Origin: Ruminococcus sp.
GTDB taxonomy: Bacteria; Bacillota; Clostridia; Oscillospirales; Ruminococcaceae
Assembly: GCA_017622925.1 (NCBI GenBank)
Contig: JAGAQC010000023.1
Location: 1 to 42,243, forward strand
Reading direction: 5' to 3'
DNA: 42,243 bases
Shown here: piece by piece, positions 30,528 to 40,123 of the stretch
How the letters are laid out: the number at the start of each line of letters is the position of its first letter
Position numbering within the stretch: the first letter of the stretch is position 1
Program-made: the position numbers and the translations under genes
Notes under the pieces: model-generated
Told to the model about the DNA's origin: nothing
What the model saw: only the letters and a program-made list of their open reading frames with translations
Databases searched by the model: none

Positions 30528-32789
30528 ATGAATGGGAATACATTTTTCAGGTTATGCCGCATTTTCATTTTGCCGATTATGTGCTGCGCCTTAATTATGT
30601 CAACGGAAGTATTTTCTGCATTTGCAGATACAGAACGCACAGAAATAGAACTTACGGAAGAAGAACGGGCTTACTGTGAACGGACAGAAGAAATTACAAT
30701 AGGCTGTCCGATAGATAATTGTCCGATACTTTTTAAGAACGAAAAAACAGGGCAGCTTGACGGAATTTCTATTGAAGTTATGAATATGATCTCGGAGAAA
30801 ACAGGTCTTGCCTTTCGATACGAGGCGCTGCCCTCCGGCAATATTACATATAAAGATCTGCTTGATTCAGGGGTAGATATGGTTGCAGGCGTTGAGTACA
30901 ATCCGATCAATGAGAGTTCTGTCGGCATTGCTGTGACAGAACCATACATTCACTCAGAGAAGGTGTTTGTTTGCAAAAAGGGAGTAGTATTTCAGCCGGA
31001 CAGCAAAATGGTGATAGCTGTTGCCTCGGGTTCACAGACGGTTGAACAGGTCATTCACGAGCGGTACCCTGAGTTTCAGGTAGTACTCTGCGACTCAACT
31101 AAGAATGCGTTTGACGCTCTCCTGAACGGGAAAGCCGACGCTGTCCTGCAAAATCAGTACACAGTGGAAAGGATACTTTGCAAGCCTGTTTATGAAGATC
31201 TACAGGTCGTGTCCACAGCGTCCGTGGGCGACAGTCAGTGTCTTGCATGTATCGTACCCATTGACAATGACAAGAAGAATAATATATCCGAGGATACCGA
31301 GCTTCTTTTATCTGTAATTAATAAAGGAATAGCCTGTCTTGAGACAGACAGCGTTTCCTTTGTTACTATTAAGGAGACAACGGAAAATGCCTATCGGTTT
31401 ACCATGTGGGACATTTTGTACCGTTACCGATCTGCAATAACCATAGGGATCATAAGTTTTCTTATAATCGCAGTTCTTTTGTGCAACAACTATCGGCTGC
31501 ATAAAAAGCATAAGGAGCAGTTGGCAACTCAGGAGCGCGCAAGAGAGCTTGCCGCTATAAACGAACGCATGAAAGAACAGCAGCTTCTTCTTATAGATTC
31601 GCTTAAACTGGCGGAGGAGGGGAATCGTGCAAAAACGACGTTCCTGTTTAATATTTCTCATGATATACGCACTCCTATGAACGCGATTTTAGGCTTTGCG
31701 GAGATCGCACGCCGTGATGCAGGCAATACCGCAAGGGTCACGGATTGTATTGAAAAGATACAGACGTCGGGCAAGAGCTTAATGTGCCTGATAGATAATA
31801 TTCTTGACATGTCAAAGATCGAAGCGGGAAATTCCGCAAATTCCGAGGAGGGCTGCGACCTTCGCGAATGTATCAAAATGGCGTCCGATACTTTGCAGCC
31901 CGAGCTTGAAAAAAAGCATATCACATTTACGGCGGATATGTCAGCCTTGGAAAACCAATGGGTATATTGCGATAAAAACCGTATTTATCATATTTTATAC
32001 GCTATATTGGATAACGCCGTAAAATTCAATAAGCAAAACGGCAGTATAACGGTAACGGTGAGTCAGAAAAATTGCAACATCAAGGAGTACGCCACTTACG
32101 AGATACGCATTAAGGATACGGGCGTGGGAATGACGCAGGAGTTTTTAGCGCGTATTTTCGAGCCTTTTGAAAGAGAGCATACTTCTACGATAAGTAAGAC
32201 GCAGGGCGTCGGACTTGGAATGTCGATCACAAAAAATCTTGTGGACCTGTTGGGCGGAACGATACGGGTATCGAGCAAGGTCGGTGAGGGAACTGAATTT
32301 ATTCTTCAGTTTACTTTTAAATTGTACGAGCCTGAACAGGTGCAGCCTGAGCAGCAGACTACTGGTGAAACCGAAGATGCAAATGATTTTTCGGGCAAAC
32401 GTCTGCTTCTTGTTGAGGATAACGAGCTGAATATGGAAATTGCCGGCGTTATTCTTTGCGATGCAGGATTTTTGGTAGAGACAGCTCAGAACGGTCAGAT
32501 AGCCGTTGAAATGGTTCAAAATTCCACAGCGGGATATTATGATGCTATTTTGATGGATATTCAGATGCCGGTGATGGACGGCTTTGAGGCGTCTCATAAG
32601 ATACGCAGTCTGGAGAAAAAGGAACTGGCAGAAATTCCGATCATAGCTTTGACCGCAAACGTATCCGACGACGACCAGAAGAAAGCGCTGTCGAACGGAA
32701 TGAACGCCTACATTGCAAAACCGCTCGATGTCAAGGTGATGTATGAAGTTTTGGGGAATATTCTTAGCGATAAAGCAAAGTTCGTCTGA
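30528..32789 (+). CDS. hybrid sensor histidine kinase 1 (periplasmic solute-binding sensor)
   Basis: 753 residues. A signal anchor (about 8-33) is followed by an outside domain resembling bacterial SBP family 3 (about 50-270; EITIGCPIDNCPILF, SGVDMVAGVEYNP), a membrane helix (about 302-322), a coiled coil, HisKA with His378 in NISHDIRTPMNAI, an ATPase domain (DNAVKFN, DTGVGM, GVGLGMSI), and one receiver domain with LLLVEDNELNMEI and ILMDIQMPVMDG. It should sense an amino-acid-like ligand outside. There is no HPt domain. GGGTGAT ribosome binding site. First of three large hybrid kinases in a row. Confidence 0.92.
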   Translation: MNGNTFFRLCRIFILPIMCCALIMSTEVFSAFADTERTEIELTEEERAYCERTEEITIGCPIDNCPILFKNEKTGQLDGISIEVMNMISEKTGLAFRYEALPSGNITYKDLLDSGVDMVAGVEYNPINESSVGIAVTEPYIHSEKVFVCKKGVVFQPDSKMVIAVASGSQTVEQVIHERYPEFQVVLCDSTKNAFDALLNGKADAVLQNQYTVERILCKPVYEDLQVVSTASVGDSQCLACIVPIDNDKKNNISEDTELLLSVINKGIACLETDSVSFVTIKETTENAYRFTMWDILYRYRSAITIGIISFLIIAVLLCNNYRLHKKHKEQLATQERARELAAINERMKEQQLLLIDSLKLAEEGNRAKTTFLFNISHDIRTPMNAILGFAEIARRDAGNTARVTDCIEKIQTSGKSLMCLIDNILDMSKIEAGNSANSEEGCDLRECIKMASDTLQPELEKKHITFTADMSALENQWVYCDKNRIYHILYAILDNAVKFNKQNGSITVTVSQKNCNIKEYATYEIRIKDTGVGMTQEFLARIFEPFEREHTSTISKTQGVGLGMSITKNLVDLLGGTIRVSSKVGEGTEFILQFTFKLYEPEQVQPEQQTTGETEDANDFSGKRLLLVEDNELNMEIAGVILCDAGFLVETAQNGQIAVEMVQNSTAGYYDAILMDIQMPVMDGFEASHKIRSLEKKELAEIPIIALTANVSDDDQKKALSNGMNAYIAKPLDVKVMYEVLGNILSDKAKFV

Positions 32790-32848
32790 CAATTTGTGCG
32801 ATATTGTCTTAAAATCGCAGTATATTTTATCACATATCAACAAAGGTC

Positions 32849-32877
32849 TTGACAATACGGTAAAAAATGAGTATAAT
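32849..32877 (+). promoter_or_regulatory. consensus sigma-A promoter of hybrid kinase 2
   Basis: TTGACA (32849-32854), 17-bp spacer, TATAAT (32872-32877). The start near 32884 would give a leader of about 160 nt, long enough to hold structure. Confidence 0.85.
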
Positions 32878-32970
32878 ATTATTATGATTCGATTGCAGAA
32901 CAGACGTAATAAAAGTGACAAAATTTATTCCGAAAGATATTGTATATTTTGCAATAGAGCCAAGTATAAA

Positions 32971-33041
32971 CAGTGACCAAAAGAAAATAGGAATCACTGC
33001 CTTAGCAAAGGCAGCGCCCTGTCGCTAAAAAGTTGGGGGCC
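32971..33041 (+). promoter_or_regulatory. structured leader of hybrid kinase 2
   Basis: CAGTGA (32971-32976) pairs with TCACTG (32994-32999). CTGCCTT (32997-33003) pairs with AAGGCAG (33008-33014). AGCG/CGCT pair at 33013-33026. The first two stems share three bases, so they compete at the junction. GCGCCC (33014-33019) could pair with the GGGGGC (33035-33040) just before the ATG, with one mismatch. I match it to no known riboswitch. Confidence 0.35.
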
Positions 33042-33046
33042 GGAAA

Positions 33047-35725
33047 ATGAATATAAATTATGAGAACAATATCTATATTATAGATCGGGATTTTCGCCTT
33101 GTGGAATTTGACAAGGCTGTGGCGGACAGGTATCCGGGTATCAAGACGGGCGATTTTTGTTACAGCGCAGTAATGAACAGGAATACGCCGTGCGCCCATT
33201 GTCCGATCGCGGACTGCTCGGATAATCCTTCCGTGGTGTATTACGACAATGTTTATGACGGGTTTGTGGAGGCGACTTTTTGCGAGCTTACGGGTGGAAA
33301 ATTCTGCGTAACACGTCACAAGGTGGGCGTGGAGAGCGAACATATCAAGAAGCAGATAGAACGCTCCATAGGCTTTTTTGACGCATACAGCCATGTGTTC
33401 GTATCAACTTATTATGTGGATTTTTCGTCGGGTACATATTCGGTGTTTAACCGTGAAAGCTTTTTTGACGAGCGTTACAGCAAAGACAACCATTGGGAGC
33501 AGTTTAACGACTATATCCATAATTTTATCCATAAAGACGATCAGGAAAAGCTTTTTCATGCAAGCCGTATCGAGACTATGCGTGAACGGCTTCAGAAAGA
33601 ACCCCGATACTCTCTGGTCGTCAGGGAGATAACAAATAAGGGCATGCGTTGGCTGCGCTTCGAGGTGAATCGTGGCGTTGACGGAAATCATGCGGCTGTC
33701 AGTCTGATGGACGTTTCCGAAGAAAAGGAAATAAAGCTCAAACTGGAGAAAATGGACATCATAAAAGCCCTAAGCAGCGATTACACGGAGATAGCTCAGG
33801 TCGATCTGGAGGAAAATACGTCCGTTGCTTTCAAGTCGCGCGGTGAAATGGTCGATGACGACAACAAAAAAATTAATAAATATGACAAAACATGGGAGTG
33901 GGTCATCGAAAAATACGTCTATCCGGCAGATCGGGATACATTCAGAGAAAAGATCTCCGCCAAATCGCTTGAAAACTCGTTGAAAGATACAGATTCGCTG
34001 ATCATATTTTTTCGGGCGACGATAGACAACGAACTTCATCACTATCAGGTGAAGGTCGTAAGAGCAGGGGACGACAGTCGGCATCTGATCATGGGCATAC
34101 GCAACGCCGATGCTGAGGTCAGGGTCGAGGAAGAAAGAAGAAAGGCTCTGCAAGATGCGTTGGCTGCTGCCGAACACGCAAACAGAGCAAAGACCACTTT
34201 TCTAAACAGTATGTCCCACGACATTCGTACTCCGATGAACGCCATAATCGGTTTTACTGCCCTTGCTGCGGCGCATATTGATAACAAAAAGCAGGTCTCG
34301 GATTATCTCGGGAAAATATCCGTGTCCAGCAAACATCTGCTCTCTTTGATAAACGACGTTCTTGACATGAGCAGGATAGAAAGCGGCAAGGTCAAGCTTG
34401 AGGAAAGGGAAACTCATCTGCCGGACGTTCTCCACGATCTCAGAACCATTATTCAGGCAAACGTGCATTCAAAGCAGCTTGAATTATTCATAGACACCGT
34501 TGATGTAGTCCATGAGGATATTATCTGCGACAGGCTTCGTCTGAGTCAGATACTGCTGAATCTTATCAGCAATGCTGTGAAGTTTACCAAGCCGGGAGGT
34601 ATGCTGAGCATACGTGTGATCGAGAGGGAAGACGCACCTAACGGCTATGCGGGCTACATGTTCCGTGTGAAGGATTCAGGCATCGGTATGAGCAAGGAGT
34701 TTCAGAAGCACATCTTTGAATCCTTTACCCGTGAGCAGACCGCTACCGTCAGCGGAATTCAGGGAGCAGGACTTGGCATGGCGATCACTAAGAATATCGT
34801 TGACATGATGGGCGGAACAATATCCGTGGAGAGCGAGATCGGTAAGGGTTCGGAGTTTACGGTCTGCCTACAGTTCCGCATCTGCGGAAGCGCCACGTAC
34901 TGCGAGCGCATACCCAAGCTTGACGGACTTCACGCCCTTGTCGCTGACGATGATTTCAATACCTGCGCAAGCGTTACACGTATGCTCGGGAAGATCGGAA
35001 TGCGCGCGGAATGGACCACATCGGGCAAGGAGGCGATACTTCGTGCGCAGCTTGCCATTGAAAACGGCGATGAATTCAGCGCATATATAATCGACTGGCT
35101 GATGTCCGATATGAACGGCATCGAGATAGTTCGCCGCATTCGGTCGATCATTGGCGATAGTAAGCCAATTATTATTATGACCGCTTACGACTGGACGGAC
35201 ATTGAGGAAGAAGCTCGGGAGGCAGGCGTTACGGCGTTTTGTTCAAAGCCGCTGTTTATGTCGGAGCTTCGAGAGGTACTTCTGAGACCCATTGAGGAGG
35301 AAGAAGCGGCAGAGGAGGCGGCAGAATCGCCCGATGAGAGTTTCGCAGGCAAAAGACTTCTTCTTGTGGAGGATAACGAGCTTAATCAGGAGATCGCGGC
35401 GACTATTCTGGAGGAGCATGGATTTTTGGTCGATGTTGCAGGGGACGGCACTGTTGCCGTTGAGAAGATGGAAACAGCCGAAGCAGGCAGCTATGATATT
35501 ATCCTCATGGATATACAAATGCCGCATATGGACGGCTACGAGGCAACTCGCCGCATAAGGGCTATGGAGGACAAAGCCAAGGCGAATATACCGATTTACG
35601 CAATGACTGCGAACGCCTTTCAAGAGGATCGGGAAAAGGCATTGAATGCCGGTTTGAACGGTCATATTGCGAAGCCTATAGATATAGCGAATCTTATGAC
35701 TGTTTTGAAAGATGCATTAGGTTAA
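33047..35725 (+). CDS. hybrid sensor histidine kinase 2 (soluble, PAS sensors, two receivers)
   Basis: 892 residues with no membrane helix. An N-terminal PAS-like domain has four clustered cysteines (Cys38, 49, 52, 57 in CYSAVMN...PCAHCPIADC). Two further PAS-like regions follow (about 115-230 and 245-360), a coiled coil, HisKA with His391 in SMSHDIRTPMNAI, an ATPase domain (SNAVKFT, DSGIGM, GAGLGMAI), and two receivers: the first with ALVADDDFNT and YIIDWLMSDMNG, the second with LLLVEDNELNQ and ILMDIQMPHMDG. The cysteines suggest a metal, Fe-S or redox input. Only 33 bp separate it from kinase 3. No HPt. Ribosome binding site is weak (GGGGGCCGGA). Confidence 0.92.
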   Translation: MNINYENNIYIIDRDFRLVEFDKAVADRYPGIKTGDFCYSAVMNRNTPCAHCPIADCSDNPSVVYYDNVYDGFVEATFCELTGGKFCVTRHKVGVESEHIKKQIERSIGFFDAYSHVFVSTYYVDFSSGTYSVFNRESFFDERYSKDNHWEQFNDYIHNFIHKDDQEKLFHASRIETMRERLQKEPRYSLVVREITNKGMRWLRFEVNRGVDGNHAAVSLMDVSEEKEIKLKLEKMDIIKALSSDYTEIAQVDLEENTSVAFKSRGEMVDDDNKKINKYDKTWEWVIEKYVYPADRDTFREKISAKSLENSLKDTDSLIIFFRATIDNELHHYQVKVVRAGDDSRHLIMGIRNADAEVRVEEERRKALQDALAAAEHANRAKTTFLNSMSHDIRTPMNAIIGFTALAAAHIDNKKQVSDYLGKISVSSKHLLSLINDVLDMSRIESGKVKLEERETHLPDVLHDLRTIIQANVHSKQLELFIDTVDVVHEDIICDRLRLSQILLNLISNAVKFTKPGGMLSIRVIEREDAPNGYAGYMFRVKDSGIGMSKEFQKHIFESFTREQTATVSGIQGAGLGMAITKNIVDMMGGTISVESEIGKGSEFTVCLQFRICGSATYCERIPKLDGLHALVADDDFNTCASVTRMLGKIGMRAEWTTSGKEAILRAQLAIENGDEFSAYIIDWLMSDMNGIEIVRRIRSIIGDSKPIIIMTAYDWTDIEEEAREAGVTAFCSKPLFMSELREVLLRPIEEEEAAEEAAESPDESFAGKRLLLVEDNELNQEIAATILEEHGFLVDVAGDGTVAVEKMETAEAGSYDIILMDIQMPHMDGYEATRRIRAMEDKAKANIPIYAMTANAFQEDREKALNAGLNGHIAKPIDIANLMTVLKDALG

Positions 35726-35758
35726 AATTAAAAAAATTTTAGGTTGGTGTGTAAAACA

Positions 35759-38323
35759 ATGAAAAACAAAATAAAACATTTTTTAGTTGGTAGTCTGATC
35801 AGCGTGTGCATTGTTTGCATTGTGTCTTTTGCGGCGTTGGCAGTTTACCTTAACCGTCAGAATGAACAGGCTGTAACTCAGTTAGGCAACATATATATGT
35901 CGAATATCAACGAGCGTATCACCATGCACTTTGACGCCATCAGCGAGCAATGCCTGACCCCGATGACAACATTTGCCGAAAACATTCCGCCTTCGTGCGA
36001 CAGCAACAAGGAGGAATATGTAAAATGGATGACCTACTATGGGCATAGCCGTAACTACGAGTCCATAAGTTGGTTGGACGCCGAGGGAAATGTCGAGACA
36101 ATATACGGAGATCCGCTCCAGCCCATCAATTCCGCATCATTTGCTAAGTCGCTGCAAAACGGGGAGGGGAGGGTCGCCGTTGGCCGCAACATCATCGATG
36201 AACAGGTCGTTCTGATGTGCGCGCCCGTCAATCTCAGTATTCCGGGTATGGAGGACTGCGTTGCCATGGTAGGGGCGTTGCCTATCAGCTATTTGTACGA
36301 TATTCTCTCCTTAGAGGATAACGACACTCTCGTTTATTCTATGGTCATACGAAATGACGGAACTTTTGTTGTCCGTAATTCCGCTGCGATGAGGGACAAC
36401 TATTTTGATCGTGTCCGCGCAGTATATGAAAATACCGATGAAAAATCCAAGGAGGATTACATTAAAGAACTACAGGCTGCTATGGAAACCGACAGCGATT
36501 ACTCCACAATGGTCAAGGTCGATGGTGTGCGCCAGCATATGTACGCTTCTACCTTGCCCAACAGCGTATGGTATCTGGTAACGTTCATGCCATACGGTGC
36601 GCTGAACGAATCAGTGGAGACCTTGGGAGATCGCTCTGTTTCCTCAGCAGTAACAGTTTGTGCGGTCATACTGCTGGCTCTGATCGTTGTGTTCGTGTGG
36701 TATTTCAATCTGAATCGTTTGCAGATGAAGGAATTGGAGAAGGCAAAGCAGCAGGCAGAGGAAGCCAAACAGGAGGCGGAATTTGCAAGCAAGTCCAAGG
36801 GAGAGTTCCTATCCAACATGAGCCATGACATACGAACGCCAATGAACGCCATTGTAGGCATGACGGCGATAGCTACGGCGCACATAGACGATCCGCAGCA
36901 GGTGCAGAACTGCCTGAAAAAGATCACAACGTCCAGCCGTCATTTGCTCGGTCTGATAAACGACGTGCTTGATATGTCCAAGATCGAAAGCGGAAAGATG
37001 ACGCTCAACGAGGAGCTTGTATCTCTGCGTGAGGTCATGGAGAGCATCGTCAGCATCGTGCAGCCGCAGATAAAGGCGAAGCATCAGCATTTTAACATTT
37101 CAATATTCAACATTATCTCCGAGAACGTGCATTGCGACAGCGTTCGTCTTAATCAGGTAATGCTCAATCTGCTATCCAACGCTATCAAGTTTACGCCTGA
37201 AAACGGCTCAATCGAGGTAATTCTTTACGAGGAGGTATCTCCGAGGGGCGAGGACTATGTACGTATCCGCATTAAGGTCAAGGATACCGGCATAGGAATG
37301 TCGGAGGAATTCCGTCAGCACATATTTGAATCGTTTTCAAGAGAGGACAACAAGCGTATTCACCGTACCGAGGGTACAGGTCTTGGCATGGCTATCACAA
37401 AATACATAGTTGACGCCATGAAAGGCGAGATCACAGTCGAAAGTCAGCAGGGCGTGGGTACTGAGTTCCAGTTGGTTCTCGATCTGCTGCGAGCGGAAGA
37501 ACGCGAGGAGGACATGGTACTGCCCGACTGGATAATGCTTGTGGTAGACGATGACAGGCAGCTTTGCGAAAGCACCGTTGATTCCCTGCGCTCTATCGGT
37601 ATTCGTGCGGAGTGGGTACTTGACGGCGAGGACGCTGTAAAAATGGCAGCGCAGCACCATAAGGAACACAAGGATTATCATGTCATACTGCTTGATTGGA
37701 AGCTTCCCGACATGGACGGCATTCAGACTGCCCGTGAACTTCGCAAACAGCTTGGCGATGACGTACCGATTCTGCTGATGTCCGCCTATGACTGGACAGA
37801 GATCGAGGACGAGGCTCGTTCGGCAGGAATAAGCGGATTCCTGATGAAGCCGCTGTTCCGTTCAACGCTGTTCTACGGCTTGAAGCATTATGCCGACGAT
37901 GATGATGTTCAGACAGATGAGGAGGAAGATACTCTTCGCTTCACAGACAGGCACCTTCTCGTTGCGGAGGATAACGAGCTTAACTGGGAGATCGCCAATG
38001 AACTGCTTAAAGACCTCGGCTTTGAACTGGAATGGGCTGAAAACGGCGAGATCTGCGTTGATATGTTCAAAAAATCCGAGATAGGCTACTATGACGCTAT
38101 ACTTATGGATATCCGAATGCCGATCATGGACGGCTATAAGGCGACCGACATGATACGTGCAATGGACAGACCGGACGCTTCTCTGCCTATTATCGCTATG
38201 ACGGCGGACGCATACTCCGACGATATAAAGAAATGTCTTAGTCACGGCATGAACGCCCATGTGGCGAAGCCTATTGACATTAACGATGTCGCCCGCATAC
38301 TGGAAAAGTATATGGAGAATTAA
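35759..38323 (+). CDS. hybrid sensor histidine kinase 3 (membrane, dCache-like sensor, two receivers)
   Basis: 854 residues. A membrane helix (about 8-30), an outside region resembling a dCache sensor (about 35-285; SWLDAEGNVETIYG, GRNIIDEQVVLMCAPV), a second helix (about 297-318), a coiled coil, HisKA with His356 in NMSHDIRTPMNAI, an ATPase domain (SNAIKFTPEN, DTGIGM, GTGLGMAI), and two receivers with ILLDWKLPDMDG and ILMDIRMPIMDG. ATG 35759 is used, since upstream TTG/GTG codons lie in the AGGTTGG ribosome binding region. The receiver pair and the DWTxIExEAR stretch closely mirror kinase 2, suggesting duplication. Probably co-transcribed with kinase 2. Confidence 0.92.
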   Translation: MKNKIKHFLVGSLISVCIVCIVSFAALAVYLNRQNEQAVTQLGNIYMSNINERITMHFDAISEQCLTPMTTFAENIPPSCDSNKEEYVKWMTYYGHSRNYESISWLDAEGNVETIYGDPLQPINSASFAKSLQNGEGRVAVGRNIIDEQVVLMCAPVNLSIPGMEDCVAMVGALPISYLYDILSLEDNDTLVYSMVIRNDGTFVVRNSAAMRDNYFDRVRAVYENTDEKSKEDYIKELQAAMETDSDYSTMVKVDGVRQHMYASTLPNSVWYLVTFMPYGALNESVETLGDRSVSSAVTVCAVILLALIVVFVWYFNLNRLQMKELEKAKQQAEEAKQEAEFASKSKGEFLSNMSHDIRTPMNAIVGMTAIATAHIDDPQQVQNCLKKITTSSRHLLGLINDVLDMSKIESGKMTLNEELVSLREVMESIVSIVQPQIKAKHQHFNISIFNIISENVHCDSVRLNQVMLNLLSNAIKFTPENGSIEVILYEEVSPRGEDYVRIRIKVKDTGIGMSEEFRQHIFESFSREDNKRIHRTEGTGLGMAITKYIVDAMKGEITVESQQGVGTEFQLVLDLLRAEEREEDMVLPDWIMLVVDDDRQLCESTVDSLRSIGIRAEWVLDGEDAVKMAAQHHKEHKDYHVILLDWKLPDMDGIQTARELRKQLGDDVPILLMSAYDWTEIEDEARSAGISGFLMKPLFRSTLFYGLKHYADDDDVQTDEEEDTLRFTDRHLLVAEDNELNWEIANELLKDLGFELEWAENGEICVDMFKKSEIGYYDAILMDIRMPIMDGYKATDMIRAMDRPDASLPIIAMTADAYSDDIKKCLSHGMNAHVAKPIDINDVARILEKYMEN

Positions 38324-38327
38324 CAAT

Positions 38328-38355
38328 AAAAGGGACTGCACAGACAGTCCCTTTT
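38328..38355. terminator. bidirectional terminator between converging genes
   Basis: An 11-bp stem, AAAAGGGACTG (38328-38338) and CAGTCCCTTTT (38345-38355), with a 6-nt loop. A and T runs on either side let it work for kinase 3 on the plus strand and for the minus-strand module. Confidence 0.92.
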
Positions 38356-38370
38356 GTATTTTTATTTATG

Positions 38371-39258
38371 TTAAAACATCAGCTTTATTTTAAGCGTATT
38401 TATATCGAGTTTGGCAGAAATGTGTCCGCCTATTGCCTCTGTAAGCGTTTTTGCGATAGAAAGTCCGATACCCGTTGTTTTGTCCGCTGTCTCGACTGTA
38501 TAGAACCTGTCGAACAGCCTGCCGACGGTAATTTCGTCGAGCTGCTCCGCCGTGTTCTCAAACAGGATAGAGCCGTCAGGGGAAAGCGTTATTTTTAAAT
38601 CGCCGCTGCTGTATCGGACGGCGTTTGAAATGATATTTGAAAAAATTCTCGACAGCGCAGTTTTATTAAGAGTTCTGCGGACTCTTTCTTCGCATATGTT
38701 TATTTCGGGGACTATTCCTCGATTCGTCAGAACGGCGTAAAATGCGGAAATACTTTCCTCCAGAACGTCGTTTACGGTAATTTCCTCCATATTCAGCTTA
38801 GTTTCATCTGAAACAGCCGCAGAATATTTCAGAAGCTCTTTTGTAAGCTGCTTCATTGCTTCGGTACGCCCCGAGATTATGTTCAGGTATCTTCTCGTCT
38901 GTTCGGGCAGTTCCTCCTTTTCGAGCATATCGAGATAGCCTCGGATAGCCGTCAGAGGAGTGCGAAGGTCGTGGGAGATATTTGTGACGGCTGTTTTCAG
39001 TTCAATATCGCCCTGTCTGAAACGTATCTGTTCCTCACGCAGTATTTTAAGCTGAACGTTCAGAGCTGAGGCAAGACTTTTCATATCCTTGTCGGAGCTT
39101 GAAATATCAATGAGCATATTTGTGTCTGTGGAAATTATTTCGGCAAGCTTGTTTCGTATCTCCCTTGACGATCTTTTCAGAAGATATATTTTTACGGACA
39201 GCAATATTACTGCGGCAGTCAGCCCTGCCGAAATAAATATCCACAACCACAAATTCAT
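38371..39258 (-). CDS. sensor histidine kinase of an ABC-transporter module
   Basis: 295 residues. One N-terminal membrane helix (about 5-27) and almost no outside loop, a short coiled linker, HisKA with His96 in NISHDLRTPLTAI, and an ATPase domain with NIISNAVRYSS and TTGIGLSIAKTL. The lack of a sensing domain fits 'intramembrane-sensing' kinases that read their partner transporter. AGGTG precedes the ATG. It is the last gene of the minus-strand module, 10 bp after the permease, and pairs with the OmpR-type regulator at 41160-41828. Confidence 0.92.
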   Translation of the reverse strand: MNLWLWIFISAGLTAAVILLSVKIYLLKRSSREIRNKLAEIISTDTNMLIDISSSDKDMKSLASALNVQLKILREEQIRFRQGDIELKTAVTNISHDLRTPLTAIRGYLDMLEKEELPEQTRRYLNIISGRTEAMKQLTKELLKYSAAVSDETKLNMEEITVNDVLEESISAFYAVLTNRGIVPEINICEERVRRTLNKTALSRIFSNIISNAVRYSSGDLKITLSPDGSILFENTAEQLDEITVGRLFDRFYTVETADKTTGIGLSIAKTLTEAIGGHISAKLDINTLKIKLMF

Positions 39259-39268
39259 TATGTTTCAC

Positions 39269-40123
39269 CTATTTCAAATCTTTTTTACGGAATATGACAA
39301 TTCCCACGCCGCTCGACAAAACTATAAGAATTGCCGAATATACCGCCATTATCCCTATGTTTTCCTCTGTATTCTTTGTAACTTGATAAAACTGGTTGAC
39401 AGGCAGGGCGTTATTCAGAAATTCATATATTTCACGCTTTGTACCTGCAATGTAAGCAGGATTTTTTCTTGTCTGCGGTTCATCGTATATTTCACCTGTA
39501 TAAGAAACACGCGTCGTATAGTATTCTTCTTCTTCGAGTTTTGCTGATATATAAAGGGTTGCAAAAACCATTACCACTGTTAAAATAAGCGCCGTAACGG
39601 AACCTGTCGCCTTGCTTTGGATAATCATTGAAAAAAGAACCAGTATCGCCGTAAATGCAGCCATAGCAGCACATTGGCTTAGTGTGAAAACGACAATTTG
39701 GGTAAAACTTAGATATGATGCGCTTAAAAGAAGTTCTCCTACGCCTAATGTAGTGATGATAAATACCAATAAAAAAGTAATATTGGCAGTAAGGCAAACA
39801 ATAAAGTTTGACAGGTATATTTCCCAACGCTTATGCCCCACCATCAGCTTGTTTCTGATAGTTCCGTCAGAATATTCAGTGCCTAAGAAGATACCGACAA
39901 ATGCGGCAGCAGCGAAAACAATATACAATGCTCCGCTGAACACAAAACCGTCAGCGGCTTTATATTGCGCGCCTAAGCCTTCGTATATCTCGGGATTTTT
40001 CTGAATGTCAGCATAACGGGAAAAATCAAGAAGTATCCCCAATCCTGCTGAAAAGATAATACATACCTTGAAAAATACGCTTTTGAAAAGCCGCGCAAAG
40101 TTTGCTTTTATAAGTCTGCTCAT
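39269..40123 (-). CDS. ABC transporter permease (ABC-2 type)
   Basis: 284 residues with six predicted membrane helices: one at about 20-35, a cluster from 62 to 190, and one near 258-276. The early stretch FVGIFLGTEYSDGTIRNKLMVG is typical of ABC-2/BcrB-like permeases of antibiotic or lantibiotic efflux systems. Its ATG overlaps the ATPase stop (ATGA), so the two are a pair. The substrate is not evident; peptide antibiotics are the common targets of such modules. Confidence 0.9.
   Translation of the reverse strand: MSRLIKANFARLFKSVFFKVCIIFSAGLGILLDFSRYADIQKNPEIYEGLGAQYKAADGFVFSGALYIVFAAAAFVGIFLGTEYSDGTIRNKLMVGHKRWEIYLSNFIVCLTANITFLLVFIITTLGVGELLLSASYLSFTQIVVFTLSQCAAMAAFTAILVLFSMIIQSKATGSVTALILTVVMVFATLYISAKLEEEEYYTTRVSYTGEIYDEPQTRKNPAYIAGTKREIYEFLNNALPVNQFYQVTKNTEENIGIMAVYSAILIVLSSGVGIVIFRKKDLK

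Noticed and set aside
32883-32976. Short upstream peptide (about 30 codons) before kinase 2
   Set aside because: Its ATG falls at the predicted transcription start, leaving no room for a ribosome binding site.
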